Below, one piece after another: positions 13,351 to 23,996 of a stretch of 64,000 nucleotides of DNA. The stretch is from Tricholomella constricta. Its lineage: Eukaryota > Basidiomycota > Agaricomycetes > Agaricales > Lyophyllaceae. Position numbers and translations under genes: made by a program. Each line of letters starts with the position of its first letter. Position 1 is the first letter of the stretch. The stretch covers positions 434,001-498,000 of the forward strand of contig JAACJP010000018.1 in the NCBI GenBank assembly GCA_013368375.1, read 5' to 3'. The notes under the pieces were generated by a model, which saw nothing but the letters and a program-made list of their open reading frames with translations, did no database searches and had not been told where the DNA came from.

Positions 13351-16300
13351 ATGCGACACGATGTCGTTCGCTGCCGATATAGAAATAGGCGGACTCATGG
13401 GGAGCTTCTTCCGTACGAGCCATGCCACAAGCCCAGGGAAAAGCTGGCTTGTTCTCTGCGTTTTATCTGCCAATTGTCTACTTCAGTGAGTAATCTTGTC
13501 CAGGCACATAGCACTATACTGATACTAGAATACACAGTCTGCTGCTGTTGGAAACCAAATGTTGTTGACGATACGCATGAAGAACCGTACGGCGCTAGCG
13601 GACTCGGACTCGATAACGCGAACAACCTAACGAAGCCCGACACCGCAATAGAAACAAGGTATGCCAAACATTGTCCTGAATACCATTGGCATCATCTCTT
13701 CTTTAGCAGCGAGGTACCACCGACCGATACAGCCCCGAAAGAGGAACTCGTGCATCCTGAGCCATCTCCCGAGTTGCCACCTTCTTCTCAGCCAGACATC
13801 GCCGAACCAGAGGACGCTCAACTTACAGCTCTTGAGGCTATCGCGAACGAGGAACTCCCATTACGCAAGATTATCTGCAATGTTTCGCTCCAAGCGCTTG
13901 GCGGCGTGCTATTGGACATGGCGCTTACTTCAACGCCATGCAAGTACCGCATGATAGACTGTAGCGAACTCGTCGACAACCAGCGCCTCCGAATCTACGA
14001 GTACACGGACCTGCCTCCCACCCCATACAGTGCCATATCCTATGTCTGGCGCGGTCTATCCACCAAGTCATCGCGCGCCAAACTCGAATACGGGTTGTTC
14101 AACGTCTGCGGCGCAGAAGACGGCGACCCGATCAACATCGACCTCTTGATTGAAGTGGGAAAACTGTCGATGCGCGAGGGAAGTGGCCTGGTTTGGCTCG
14201 ACAGGCTGTGCGTCCTCCAGACTAGCCGCGAGGACAAGGCCTGGCAGATAATGCGCATGCACGGCGTGTATCAGTCGTGCCATATCTGCCTCATCATCCC
14301 TGGCGGGCTCAGCCGGCTTGCGGACCTGTGCGAGCAGACCGCGTGGATCGAGCGCGCGTGGACATTGCAGGAGGCGATGGTGCCCCGTCGTACACTCGTC
14401 CTCTTTGCGTGGAAGTTCGGCTCGGGGTCTTTGCAAGACGTTGAAGATGTACCAGAGAACATCTTCGAGCTGACCAGTAGGAAATCGGCCACGGCCGAGC
14501 TGTCGGAGCTGCTGGAGATCTGCACGGAGGAGAGCTTCCTTACTTTTTATGGGAGCGGGAACATCTGGCGCAGGGTCTGGCCTGCACTCTTTGACCCGGG
14601 TCCTGCACGGGTTCTCCAGATGGCGATGGCAAAGCGGGCCAGTGAGTGGACGCAAAGTGCAGTCTGGCGCTGCGCCCATATGCGCGTGTCCTCTCGTCCC
14701 GTTGATATGATATTCAGTATCATGGGCATGTTTGGCGTCTCACTTGATCCCAAGAAGTTCCATCCTGATGATCGCCTGCACGCAACGGTGGCTCTCATGC
14801 AGGCAATTCTGCGAAACGGGGGAAAGGCGAGCTGGATGGGTGCAATTTCGGGAACAAATCCTTGCAAGCAGCTTTCCAGTTTCATGGTTATACCACCATT
14901 GGGAGACCGGTACCTGGAAGACACCTCGTTGGATTTCGAAGTTCTGCCGGTAGACCTGAAGGGCGTGATGGATGACGACGGCTACTTCCAGTTCTCGGCC
15001 AAAGCAGCTCCCGTGGTCTCCAATCTGTCTCTGGGTCGGAGCGCTTTCCCTGCAGCTAATGAAGTACCCAGCAAGGACGCTGAGGGGCGGATCTTCTTCT
15101 TCGTGCGGAGCAGTGGCTGGAGTATACCCCTCGAAGCTCAAGGGGATCACAAAATGTTCATGGTCCTCTTTGGCAGAGGTGTGCTCTCGTTCGACGATCC
15201 TGACGACGATCAGGATTACGTGGTGATGCTCATCGAGAAACATGCCCCTGGGCTATTCCATCAAAGCTACACCATGCTTAGTGTCCTTGGAGAAGGCTGG
15301 CAGGAAGTTATCGATGGTTGGGAGGAGCAAACATTCAAGCTCGGAGGTCCTGAAGAGTTAGGTTCGCGTATAAAGTTAGAGGAGCGCAAGAAGGTTGTCC
15401 CCTCGACGAGCCCCGGGCCGGCCTCCGGAAATATGGCACGCAAGGCCATGCTTCTTGGTGCAGGGCCGACAGCAACGCAGGGCATCGGCGACAAATTGCC
15501 GATCCTCGTCGAGGAGCAGGAGGCGCGACCTGACGCATGGGAGGGCCTCGTTTCCTCCGTTTGGTACAACTATCTCAACACTGTTTCCGACCCCTGGAAT
15601 GTTGATAGCTCGCAGCTCCTCCCAGAGCTGCAAACAATCGTGGGGCTGTGTTTCCCGCACACACGGGAAGTGGTAAGCCTTGACAGCGACATTTACTCTT
15701 TGGTATGCGCACAACTGTTTTATGTACACCGGCTACTAACCCGTACATTCTATTCTACAGGCGGTCCAGAAGATTTCAGAATGGCGCAAAGGATTTGTGC
15801 TCGCAGCCCTCGATGTCCTCGACGCTTCTCTGGAAGAGGAGAGAAAATGGTCGGAGATGAGCATGGAGGAGCCCGATGATTCAGACGAATTGCCAACCCC
15901 GCTGCGTGAACTTTTCAGTGCCCGAGAAGAAGAGAAAAAAACCTCTGGAACATACATTGAAGAGCCTGACTTTGAACCGCCAACGCCGCATGACGATGCG
16001 GAATATGTCCGCCAGAAACTTGGAGGAGACTTTTCAGAATCGCAACCTTTCTTATGGGGGTCATACCGGCATGTCGGGGAGACTTCTGTTGCTGTATGTC
16101 CGAAACTCGGTCAAGCCTTTAGTACCACACTGACAGTGCATTCCAGGCACACTCTGCACAGTTTGCTTCGCCTCTCATAACCGAAACGTTCGCGAGTCAC
16201 CTCTTCCTTACCCCACCTTGCCCGATTGCGGCTGAAATGGAGACAAATCCGCGTGCCGCACTTGCGATGTCAGCTATTGCTGTAAGCCCAAGCTTCCTCG

Positions 16301-16582
16301 ACTCTGCCCGGTCTCTTTGCTGATACACTTGCTCAGGTTGAATATTCTCTGTCCTTCTGGGACTCCAATGCCCATTCTCAGGAAGACAAGCTCAAGAAGG
16401 TGGAAATGTATTTCAATGAAGCTCGATGGGGTGCGAAGACGCATTCTCACCTTGAGGCAATTGCACGACTATCCGAAGATGAATGGGACCAGATTCATAG
16501 TAGTGTTAATCGGGCGCTGTCAAGCAAGCGGATCAATGCTGAACATGAGAGCATTGTAGGCCGATCGCGACAGTCAACTTGA
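13351..16582 (+). CDS. HET-domain (heterokaryon-incompatibility type) protein
   Basis: The long exon to 15702 is followed by exons 15761-16093, 16147-16281 and 16337-16582, all in frame, ending at the TGA at 16580. HET marks sit in the first 400 residues: PYSAISYVW, then GLVWLDRLCVLQ with DKAWQIMRMHGVYQ, then WIERAWTLQEA. These match the three conserved HET blocks. In fungi such domains trigger cell death after non-self fusion; many copies have unknown roles. The C-terminal 600 residues are unassigned and end in an acidic stretch and a helical, charged tail. The 5' end is unsure. Reading from the ATG at 13351 needs no intron and gives 1,021 aa. An ATG at 13361 in another frame (MSFAADIEIGG) looks more protein-like, but I found no well-placed short intron to join it. 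Confidence 0.85.
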
Positions 16583-17479
16583 CGTTTATCTCTGTTATCT
16601 CATTTTCCTTGTCGATCTGCTACTCTCACTATAATACTATTAAAGTTACGTCTTATGGCCTCCTTTACTTGATGATATTCAACTTGAGCATGCCTCCCAA
16701 AGATGCAAGAGCACATAGGCCAGAGTTTTCTTTGAGCCGACATTTTGGTAAAGTGCGGAGTGTTCAAAGCAAAGCTTTTAAACGGGCTGCCTTGAAGAAG
16801 ACATTTAACTATGCCGTGGATGTATTTGATGATCTCGTCATAGCGGCAGCATCCTCTCTTCACCACCATCCTCCCATTCTTCTCTTCAATTCTCCCCCGC
16901 CGCCTCTGTCCCCCCTCTGTTAGGGTAACGCCCGTACACATAGCTTTTCTTTCTTTTCTTCTGCTGCATGCCCTGTTGCTTACCTCCCTATAATCCATCA
17001 GCAAAATAAGCAGGATCACAAAGCTGATCCGGAAGGGGGGTGGGTGGGCTGTGATGTTGTTCGTCGTGTTGATATGGCCTCAGAGCTGTTCAACCCGCCT
17101 GAGGTTTTCACTGCTGTCTTCGAATGGCAGGATAGCTCCCAGTTGGGCTTCGCGCGTCATCTTCGTGCAGGTCGAGCTGCAATGTCCAAAAAATAAGTCG
17201 ACAATGACAAGACTTGGAGAAGACACAACCAGCAGTAGATGATGTCAAATATGTTGTCGCGATGTGTATTCGCTTCGGGTAGGGTATCCTGAGTAGATTT
17301 TTGCTGCACCCGCGGTGTGCTCTAAAGGGATCGTGCCAAGCGTGAGATGATTACCATTTACGAGGCTCTCGACGAGACGGTGTTGACGGGAGACGACATA
17401 TTTTCTCCTCTGCGACGCGGGTCGCAGCTGCGCCGTCTAAGGGGATCCGGACATCGATAAATTATTTCCCATCGCGAGC
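16583..17479. other. intergenic, no supported gene
   Basis: AT-rich 3' flank of the HET gene, then sequence with scattered short open frames and no domains. A GT-rich stretch (ggaagggggg tgggtggg) lies near 17031. The duplicated segment begins at about 17480. Confidence 0.5.
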
Positions 17480-18132
17480 GGCGAGGATGGAGACAGAGAT
17501 AATTTTGCAGCGTGGACACCGAGGCGAGCGTGAACTTGCACAGGGCATTCTAGATGCATTTATCGAAAGTACAAGGTCGCTAGATCAGCTTGATAGGTAC
17601 TTGGTGTCCCCCGGTTGCCTTGGAGAATTTGAAGAGCACCACATCGACATCAAAGAACAGAGTACAAGGCATTCAATAAGGTTTGCAACCAGAGTCCTGC
17701 TGCAAACATACTCCACTGAGCCGATTGCACCGCTTGAGGAAGTCATTGTTCTGAGATGTTTCGTCGATAGTACACTGAGTTTTCGGTGTGCGTTGAGCTG
17801 GCACTGAGCGGCAAGCCTGTTTGAAGACCAAGATGATGAAAGAGGCGCGTTGCGTGGCCTTGTTTGGTTCACAAATACTCCTTCTTCCCAAATTGGACTT
17901 GGCGGCTTTGTCGCGACCAACGCGACAGGATATGTTACAATGCCTTCAACGCTTTCCACCTTCAGAACAAGTACAGCGGTTCTATGGTTCCATAGCCAAT
18001 GGTCCCTCTTACCTGCGCTCCTTGACGACCATGCCCGAACTTTGTAACTGCGCATATGATATATGTTGATTACTCGTCGATTTGGATGGCTTTCTACCTC
18101 TTTCTTAGCTGATTCGAATACCCAGTCACAAT

Positions 18133-19676
18133 ATGATCATTGCCTCTGACACTGTACGTGTTCCATTCCATGGCTCTCGTATATGAGTCACTCATTGACT
18201 CCTTTATAGACAGATCACCTTTTCCTAACGAAATTCCCGCTCGAGACTTTCATACCATTCCCATCGCTCATCCCAGACTTTGTCCCTCGCCACGCCGTTT
18301 GCACTTGCCCCGTGAACCGTATCCCTACCGAAATCTTGGTTGAAATATTTTTCTGCACCCTTCGAAACTATGCTGGTGACTGGGGCTTGGTGGGCCCACC
18401 TCGCGGCTCCAGGAGAATGCCTGGCCTATCTTTCTCTCCTGGCTCATCATCTGATCCGATGATTTTGGCCCAAGTCTGTAGGCGCTGGAGGGGCATCGCG
18501 CTCTCCACCCCTATGCTCTGGTCGTCGTTGAGAATTGTCTGCAACTGTGGAGGTCAATATATCCCCCTCCTAAAAACCTGGCTAAAGCGTTCGGGTACCT
18601 GCCCCCTCACTATCTCTCTAATCCAGCCGTATGTGGGATATTACGTGGACTATCATAACCCAGAAACCGTTGCTCTGATGACGGCAATCACATCCGTGCT
18701 TGTCACTCAGGCCTCTCGCTGGAAAGTGATCGACTTTCGCTTCGCGGTTGGGATCCCGCCTGCCCTAACGAACATAGATTCCAAATCCCTCCCTATTCTT
18801 GAATCTGCCGCAATACTGAGCCGTGGGGAGCCCACGCTCCTTTTCGAGGATCATCTTCCGTCGTTGGACAAATTGTGGGGGACCATACATTCTTCCCCCG
18901 CATTCCGCAGAGGAAAGTGGGAATTTCAATACCTATATCACAGGTTGGAACACGCCCCATGGAAGAGACTCACCCACATCGAGGTGGAGATCTCGGTCTA
19001 CTCTCTTTTTGAAGTCCTCCCTTTGTGCGAATAACTCGTGGACCTTCGATACAGAGATGCTCTCCGGGGGAGCTGTAACCTCTTTTATCTGGAACTCGAC
19101 CTTGAACCCCTTCAATCCTCTGCTGCTTCGCATCACCCAGTTGTCCTCCCATTTCTTCGCAGTCTATCCCTGGACCTACAGTACCCACCAGACACTATCC
19201 TTGAGCAACTTACGCTGCCGTCGTTGACTACGCTTAATATGCGACAAAGTAGCAGTTGCGAAAGACCTTCGTCATTCACGGATCTTTTGACTCGGTCGCA
19301 ATGTCGCCTTCGATCATACCATCATCACGACGCCAGCTGGGAAGGCGAGGATATATTGTTGGAGATCCTTGGTTCACCCACAATGGCATCTCTGACCCAT
19401 CTCAGTGTTCAGTCTCCGAGGACAATGTACAAGCTGGTCAACTTCCTCGCGAACAAGGCTGGTCTACCCGCGATGCTGCCAAGGCTCGAAAAACTGAGCA
19501 TTCTTCATTGCTCCGTCACTCCTGGTGCTCTCGCGGACATGGCCTTTTCGCGGAGATTGAACGACAGTGGTGACTGTATGCTGCGGGATATACAAATTAG
19601 GCATTGGGTTCGTCACCAAGTGGACCTGGAAGGATTTAGGACCTTGGGACAACAGGGTATGCTGATAGACGTTTGA
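18133..19676 (+). pseudogene. F-box/LRR-like protein, copy A1, with one in-frame stop
   Basis: Exon 1 is 18133-18153 (MIIASDT), followed by an intron at 18154-18209 and exon 2 to 19676. The F-box is clear: NRIPTEILVEIFF, then DPMILAQVCRRWRGIALSTP and MLWSSL. F-box proteins recruit SCF ubiquitin-ligase substrates, and the LRR-like C-terminus would bind the target. The frame is open end to end except for a TAA at 19032-19034 (codon 282 of 496), placed just after the conserved PLCE and before LVDLRY. The sister copy A3 has an asparagine codon there. The remaining 214 codons stay in frame, so the break is young, or a truncated F-box protein is made. Confidence 0.85.
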
Positions 19677-19682
19677 CCCCTA

Positions 19683-19937
19683 CTACAGACTACGAGTATT
19701 TACAGTACTTCTCATATATATGAGTGGCCTGTGTTTGAGGACCATACTTCCCAACAACAAAACTGAACCATATTCGGTTATCTGGCCTCGTATAACAACA
19801 TTTTCGAGTTTCTCCCAATGAACACGAAGATGTTCAAGCTCAGCTCGGTATCGAAGATCTAATGTCAGCTTGCAGAGGGATGGGAAGTCGGAGGACCCTA
19901 GAAGTGGGCTGATGTCCTCGAAGGATGTGAGATTCAA
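19683..19937 (-). pseudogene. X' remnant of copy 1
   Basis: An open frame reads LTSFEDISPLLGSSDFPSLCKLTLDL and similar phrases that match the C-terminal LRR-like part of gene X and the X' remnants at 36.2 and 57.8 kb. The N-terminal two thirds are missing, and beyond about 20000 the sequence runs into the F-box B upstream region. It is tail-to-tail with F-box A1, the same arrangement as B and X. Confidence 0.75.
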
Positions 19938-20273
19938 TGAGGAGTGACAAACGACAAAATTTGCGGGGACATGCGTTGCATGATCGTATTTGCATCGGAT
20001 GTTGCAGCCAACTCGGGGCCAAACATCCCTTCTACCCGATTAGGGCTTGACCTTGTCGCGACTGCAGCAGGGCAGGTAACGTTAGGAGTTGAATGTCTCT
20101 GACAGTTTCCGCTCTTAGAACAAGTACAACGATTCTCATTCCAAAGGGTAACTGATGGACGCTCTCCTTGACAACCATATTAGAATGCTCTGGCATATAA
20201 TCATCGACTCGTCGATTTCGGATGGCTAGCATTTATCTCTTTCTTATCTGAATCCTCGAATCATTCAATTATA

Positions 20274-21757
20274 ATGATCATTGCCTCCGACATCGTATGT
20301 CCCGCTTTCGATTCAAATTCGAGTCGCTCGCTAATCGTACATAGACGAATCACCTTTTCCTAACGAAGTTCCCGCTCGAGAATTTCATACCGTTCCCGTC
20401 GCTCATTACAGACTTTATACCTCGTCACGCCGCATGGGCCACTCCCCCAATCAACCGGATTCCCGTTGAACTTCTCACACATATATTCTTCTTCACACTT
20501 CGGCACTACGACGTCCCCGGCTGGCAGCCTCCAATCTCCGAGCGCTGGGGCCCGGTGCCCTTGTCGTTCTCTCCCTCGCACTTATCTGACCCGATGGACT
20601 TGGCTAAGGTTTGCAGAAAATGGCGATATGTTGCGCTCTCGACCCCCATGCTTTGGTCGTCAATGAGCATATGGTGCGACAATATGAGGGGACACATCCC
20701 TCTCTTACGAACCTGGCTGGAGCGCTCAGCTGCCTGCCCTCTTACTATCGTTTTGGGGGAGCCAAGCTGGAGTCACAACGTGGATGATTGGTGGCCCCAA
20801 CAAAACGCGATGGCGACAGAGATTCTGGCTTTGTTGATCTCACACGCCCATCGCTGGAAGGCGATCGATTTTCGCTTTACGATCAAAATTCCCTCCATCC
20901 TGGCCAACCTTCCAGCCGACAAGCTTAAACTCCTGGAATGCGCTAAAGTAATCAGCCATCCATCTCCCAGTCTTTTTTTCGACGACTTCACATTGCTGGA
21001 CAAAATGTGGGGGGCCATCTACAAGGCCCCATGTTTCTCTCAAGCAAAATGGGATGTCGAATTTCTGCACCACAGGTTCCAAACCATCCCTTGGGCAAGG
21101 CTCACACGTGTCGACGTCACGATGCTGACTGACTCGCTCCTCGATATCCTGCCCTTATGCCATAACCTTATGGAACTCCATTTCAAATTCACTCGCGTCG
21201 CTTGTTTTATGTATCCCGACGACGACTGGAGCGCGGTTGAAACATACCGACACTCACAAACCCATGTGGTGCTTCCCCAGCTCCGCAAGCTTGCCATAAT
21301 CATGGATTATTCGCCCGACTTCCTTTTTCAACGGCTTACTCTTCCATCATTGCTGTCATGCAGCATTGATTTACGTTTACCTTTTTCGTCATCGGCAACC
21401 CCCTCCGACTCCTCAGTCTTCAGGGAGTTGCTAGAGAGATCGCACTGTCGCCCTCGAGAATTATATTTTAAGGACTTCTCTGGTGAGGATAATCTTATTG
21501 ATATCCTCAAATCGCCATGGATGTCATGCCTTATTGACCTCAGCGTCGTATCTCGATCAACGGAAAAGCTCGCACAGTCCTTGACACGGACTGGGACTAC
21601 CGACTCCATCCTACCCAGGCTCGAGGGACTTGAACTCCAGCGAAGCACCGCATCGCCTGACACACTAGCCCATATGATTCACTCCCGTAGGCAGAAGCTG
21701 GATTCCTTCTCGTTACTTCGAGACGTAAAAATTACGCGTTGGTATCACAAACACTGA
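20274..21757 (+). CDS. F-box/LRR-like protein, copy B1
   Basis: Exon 1 is 20274-20294 (MIIASDI), the intron is 20295-20344, and exon 2 runs to the TGA at 21755; 477 aa. The F-box reads INRIPVELLTHIFFFTLRHY, then DPMDLAKVCRKWRYVALSTP and MLWSSM. The rest is LRR-like, with repeated LPSLLSC and LPQLRKLAI phrases. The likely role is substrate choice for an SCF ubiquitin ligase; the substrate is unknown. It is intact. It ends 65 bp from the end of X1 on the other strand, so the two 3' UTRs probably overlap. Two nearly identical copies (B2, B3) occur in this window. Confidence 0.9.
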
Positions 21758-21822
21758 TTTGACCCATTCTCCGTAGTGCGGGGGTTGAGCATTGTAGCGT
21801 AAGTGACAACAACAGACTTGAA

Positions 21823-22809
21823 CTATAGCTCCTTATAATATGTATGTAGATGCTGTGTATCAGGCCCACAATGTGTTTGGACCCAATGCGACTGGTCATC
21901 CGCTATCTGGCCTCGCAGTGTAACATTCGTAAGGCGGTTCCATGGAAGTTTCATGGGCTCGAAATCCACTTCATAGAATAGATCAAGATCGATTTTGCGA
22001 AGGGACGTGAACTGGAATCCTTGCAGAAGTGGAGTGATGTCCTGATAGGAGGCTAGGGTCAAGGACTTGAGATGCTCCAGCATGCTTTCAGTTCGTGGCT
22101 CTGGCAGCACGGATTTGGAAATGGACGCTCGAATTGTATGGAGCTCAAATTCCTCGACTTTTTCACAGTGACGGAGTAGGCGGGAGCAATCCTCCAGCGA
22201 TATATCACAAGTGATGACGAGTTTTGTAAGGGATCGCAGGAGGGATGGCGAAAATGGAAGCCATGAAGATACGAGTTGCTGGTAATGACCGCTCCAATTC
22301 AGAGTGCGTAAGTTTCGGAGTTGGCGTGTCGGGATTCGATAGGAATACCACGCATAGGGCAGCTCCTCGTTGGGAAGGCGAATCGTGAGGTCCTTCCACT
22401 GTCTGAAGGGAATTTCTTGGCCTAGCGTGCCCAAGTACTGTCCCAGGGCCCAAAGCCCTTCCGCGGTCGACCAATCCCCAGTATCCAACTCTCCGACGAT
22501 TATGAATTCGTTGGATTCTGCAAGCGCCGGATCCTTCAGTCTCATCTGCTCAGACAGGAGCTGGATCTGTTGTTCGGGGGTGTCATCGGTGAATGCTGCG
22601 TTCTCGCCGAGTTTGATGGAAAAGCAGCGTATCCCGCCCATAATTTCGACATTTGGTGGATTCGAGAGTCTCTTGAACCTTGAAACGATATAGCAGGCGA
22701 TCGACCACGTTGATATGGTCAGAAACGAGCCGAAGAGCATCCCAATCACGTCGTTGAGACTCGGTGGGTACGGAAAGGGAGGTAGAAATCCAGCATGTAA
22801 AGAAGTCAT
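21823..22809 (-). CDS. gene X, copy X1: membrane-anchored LRR-like protein
   Basis: 328 aa from the ATG at 22809. A proline-rich start (FLPPFPYPPS) is followed by one hydrophobic segment at about residues 20-45 (GMLFGSFLTISTWSIACYIV), then a soluble part with LRR-like phrases (LRNLRTLNWSG, LRSLTKLVI, LEHLKSLTLASYQDITPLL). No F-box is present, yet the C-terminal half resembles that of mushroom F-box/LRR proteins. A spliceable GT..AG segment (gtatgctata ... cattctag) ends directly at the ATG, so there may be a 5' UTR intron. It is convergent with F-box B1. I do not recognise a named family. It is almost identical to X2 and X3 except in the last ~55 residues. Confidence 0.85.
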   Translation of the reverse strand: MTSLHAGFLPPFPYPPSLNDVIGMLFGSFLTISTWSIACYIVSRFKRLSNPPNVEIMGGIRCFSIKLGENAAFTDDTPEQQIQLLSEQMRLKDPALAESNEFIIVGELDTGDWSTAEGLWALGQYLGTLGQEIPFRQWKDLTIRLPNEELPYAWYSYRIPTRQLRNLRTLNWSGHYQQLVSSWLPFSPSLLRSLTKLVITCDISLEDCSRLLRHCEKVEEFELHTIRASISKSVLPEPRTESMLEHLKSLTLASYQDITPLLQGFQFTSLRKIDLDLFYEVDFEPMKLPWNRLTNVTLRGQIADDQSHWVQTHCGPDTQHLHTYYKEL

Positions 22810-23440
22810 CTAGAATGAAACAAAATCGAGGTGAGCGTTGAATGCGATGATCATGTAGTATAGCATACGAACGACGGCGATTTTGGTGGGTGGTGTTCGT
22901 GTTGATCTGTAAAGCCTCGCAAGGTGTTAGGTTTAAGTAGCAATGTTTCACAGCAACGACAATTATCAGTCGAGGAATCCAACAATAAGGACGGAGGTCG
23001 GCAACTGGTCATGAACAATAACGATTCCTAAAAATAGGAGATCAACCGACAACGAGGCAGCGAGAAGGTTGCCGTCAAGTTTCAATAGACAAAAAGGTAT
23101 CTATTCACGAAGGAGAACGAAGGAGAACGCAAGAATCGCGCGTTCTTCATTGACGGGGCCGCGACGAAAATGCGATTGGCAGAAGTAAAAACTAATCCGA
23201 GTCCCGATTGTAATTGTCAATGGGACACTCTGAATCCGCTCCTGGTCTCTATGGCGTCCAAAAGGTCGAAAACCGACCTATATAGGTGGTAGAAACCTAT
23301 GCCGGTGTATGCGACGTTGCACCCAGCCAAGTGAAAGGAATACAGATAGCCACGGCTGTGTACGTACAAGGATAATGATGCATTAAACTACTTGAAAGGA
23401 TTCAGATATCAACGTGTCGCAGCCGAAATCACTCCGGGGT

Positions 23441-23804
23441 GGGGGAATCTGTGCGCAGCGTCAAGGGCAGATCGGACTTGAAGGAAGTTGAAGCAACTTC
23501 AAGTGATGTTGGAAGCGAATCCTTGCTGTGAATGTGGAGCGTTCCAAAGGATTTCGAAGACAGAAGGGACCCATATTACAGACGGTGTTGACTCGGCAGA
23601 AGACATGAACGGTACCCTCTCTCCCGTGCGAGATCCAAGGGGAACCCGTGAGAGGATGGGAACCAAGGAATACCATTACACTGAACCAGGTTATTTATAA
23701 TCATACACACACTCGACTCTGTAAACGGATAACGATAAAAATATAAAGGACGGAGATGAAAGCAGAAGGAGAGAACGCAGACGAAGACGAAGACAGGGTA
23801 TTAT
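23441..23804. other. spacer between duplication copy 1 and SMC1
   Basis: No gene seen. Short open frames on both strands lack domains. The left part is the outer edge of the duplicated segment and the right part is probably the SMC1 3' UTR. Confidence 0.5.
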
Positions 23805-23996
23805 AGCATGGGTGAGAGTTGGAGATCCTCATTCGTTGTATGGCGTAAACTATGAGGAAGACGGGTGAGACTCGCGACTTTTATATAGATAGACAGACTA
23901 ACATAGGTGAGAGATGCAGATCCTCATTCGTCGTATTGCGTGAGCTAGGAGGGGGCCGGTGAGACTCGCGACTTTTATAGAGACAGGCAGACTCAC
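23805..23996 (-). repeat. tandem duplication of about 95 bp at the 3' end of SMC1
   Basis: Two adjacent units share the words tcgcgacttttata, agacaggcagact or agacagacta, ggtgagag, cagatcctcattcgt and ggtgagac. They span the last intron and last exon of SMC1. The donor region of one unit corresponds to the acceptor region of the next. Confidence 0.8.

Larger units (their letters stand above)
17480..23440 (-). repeat. segmental duplication, copy 1 (inverted)
   Basis: This ~6 kb segment recurs in opposite orientation at about 31735-37979 and 53755-60250. Order here is non-coding leader, F-box A, X' remnant, F-box B, X, then the X upstream region. The leader at 17840-18130 matches the reverse complement of 59640-59900 nearly base for base. 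The far end (about 23225-23440) matches the reverse complement of about 31850-32070. F-box B and X are close to identical among copies, whereas the LRR part of F-box A is much more divergent. Confidence 0.9.

Noticed and set aside
17487..18055. Open frames of 106 and 156 codons shared with 59.7-60.1 kb
   Set aside because: They are shared because the leader is duplicated. The frames differ by indels between the copies (for example at gtcgcgaccaacgcg against gtcgcgacttcaacgcg), so coding is unlikely.
21823..22809. Calling gene X an F-box protein
   Set aside because: Its C-terminus resembles that of F-box/LRR proteins, but the N-terminus is a membrane segment and no F-box motif is present.
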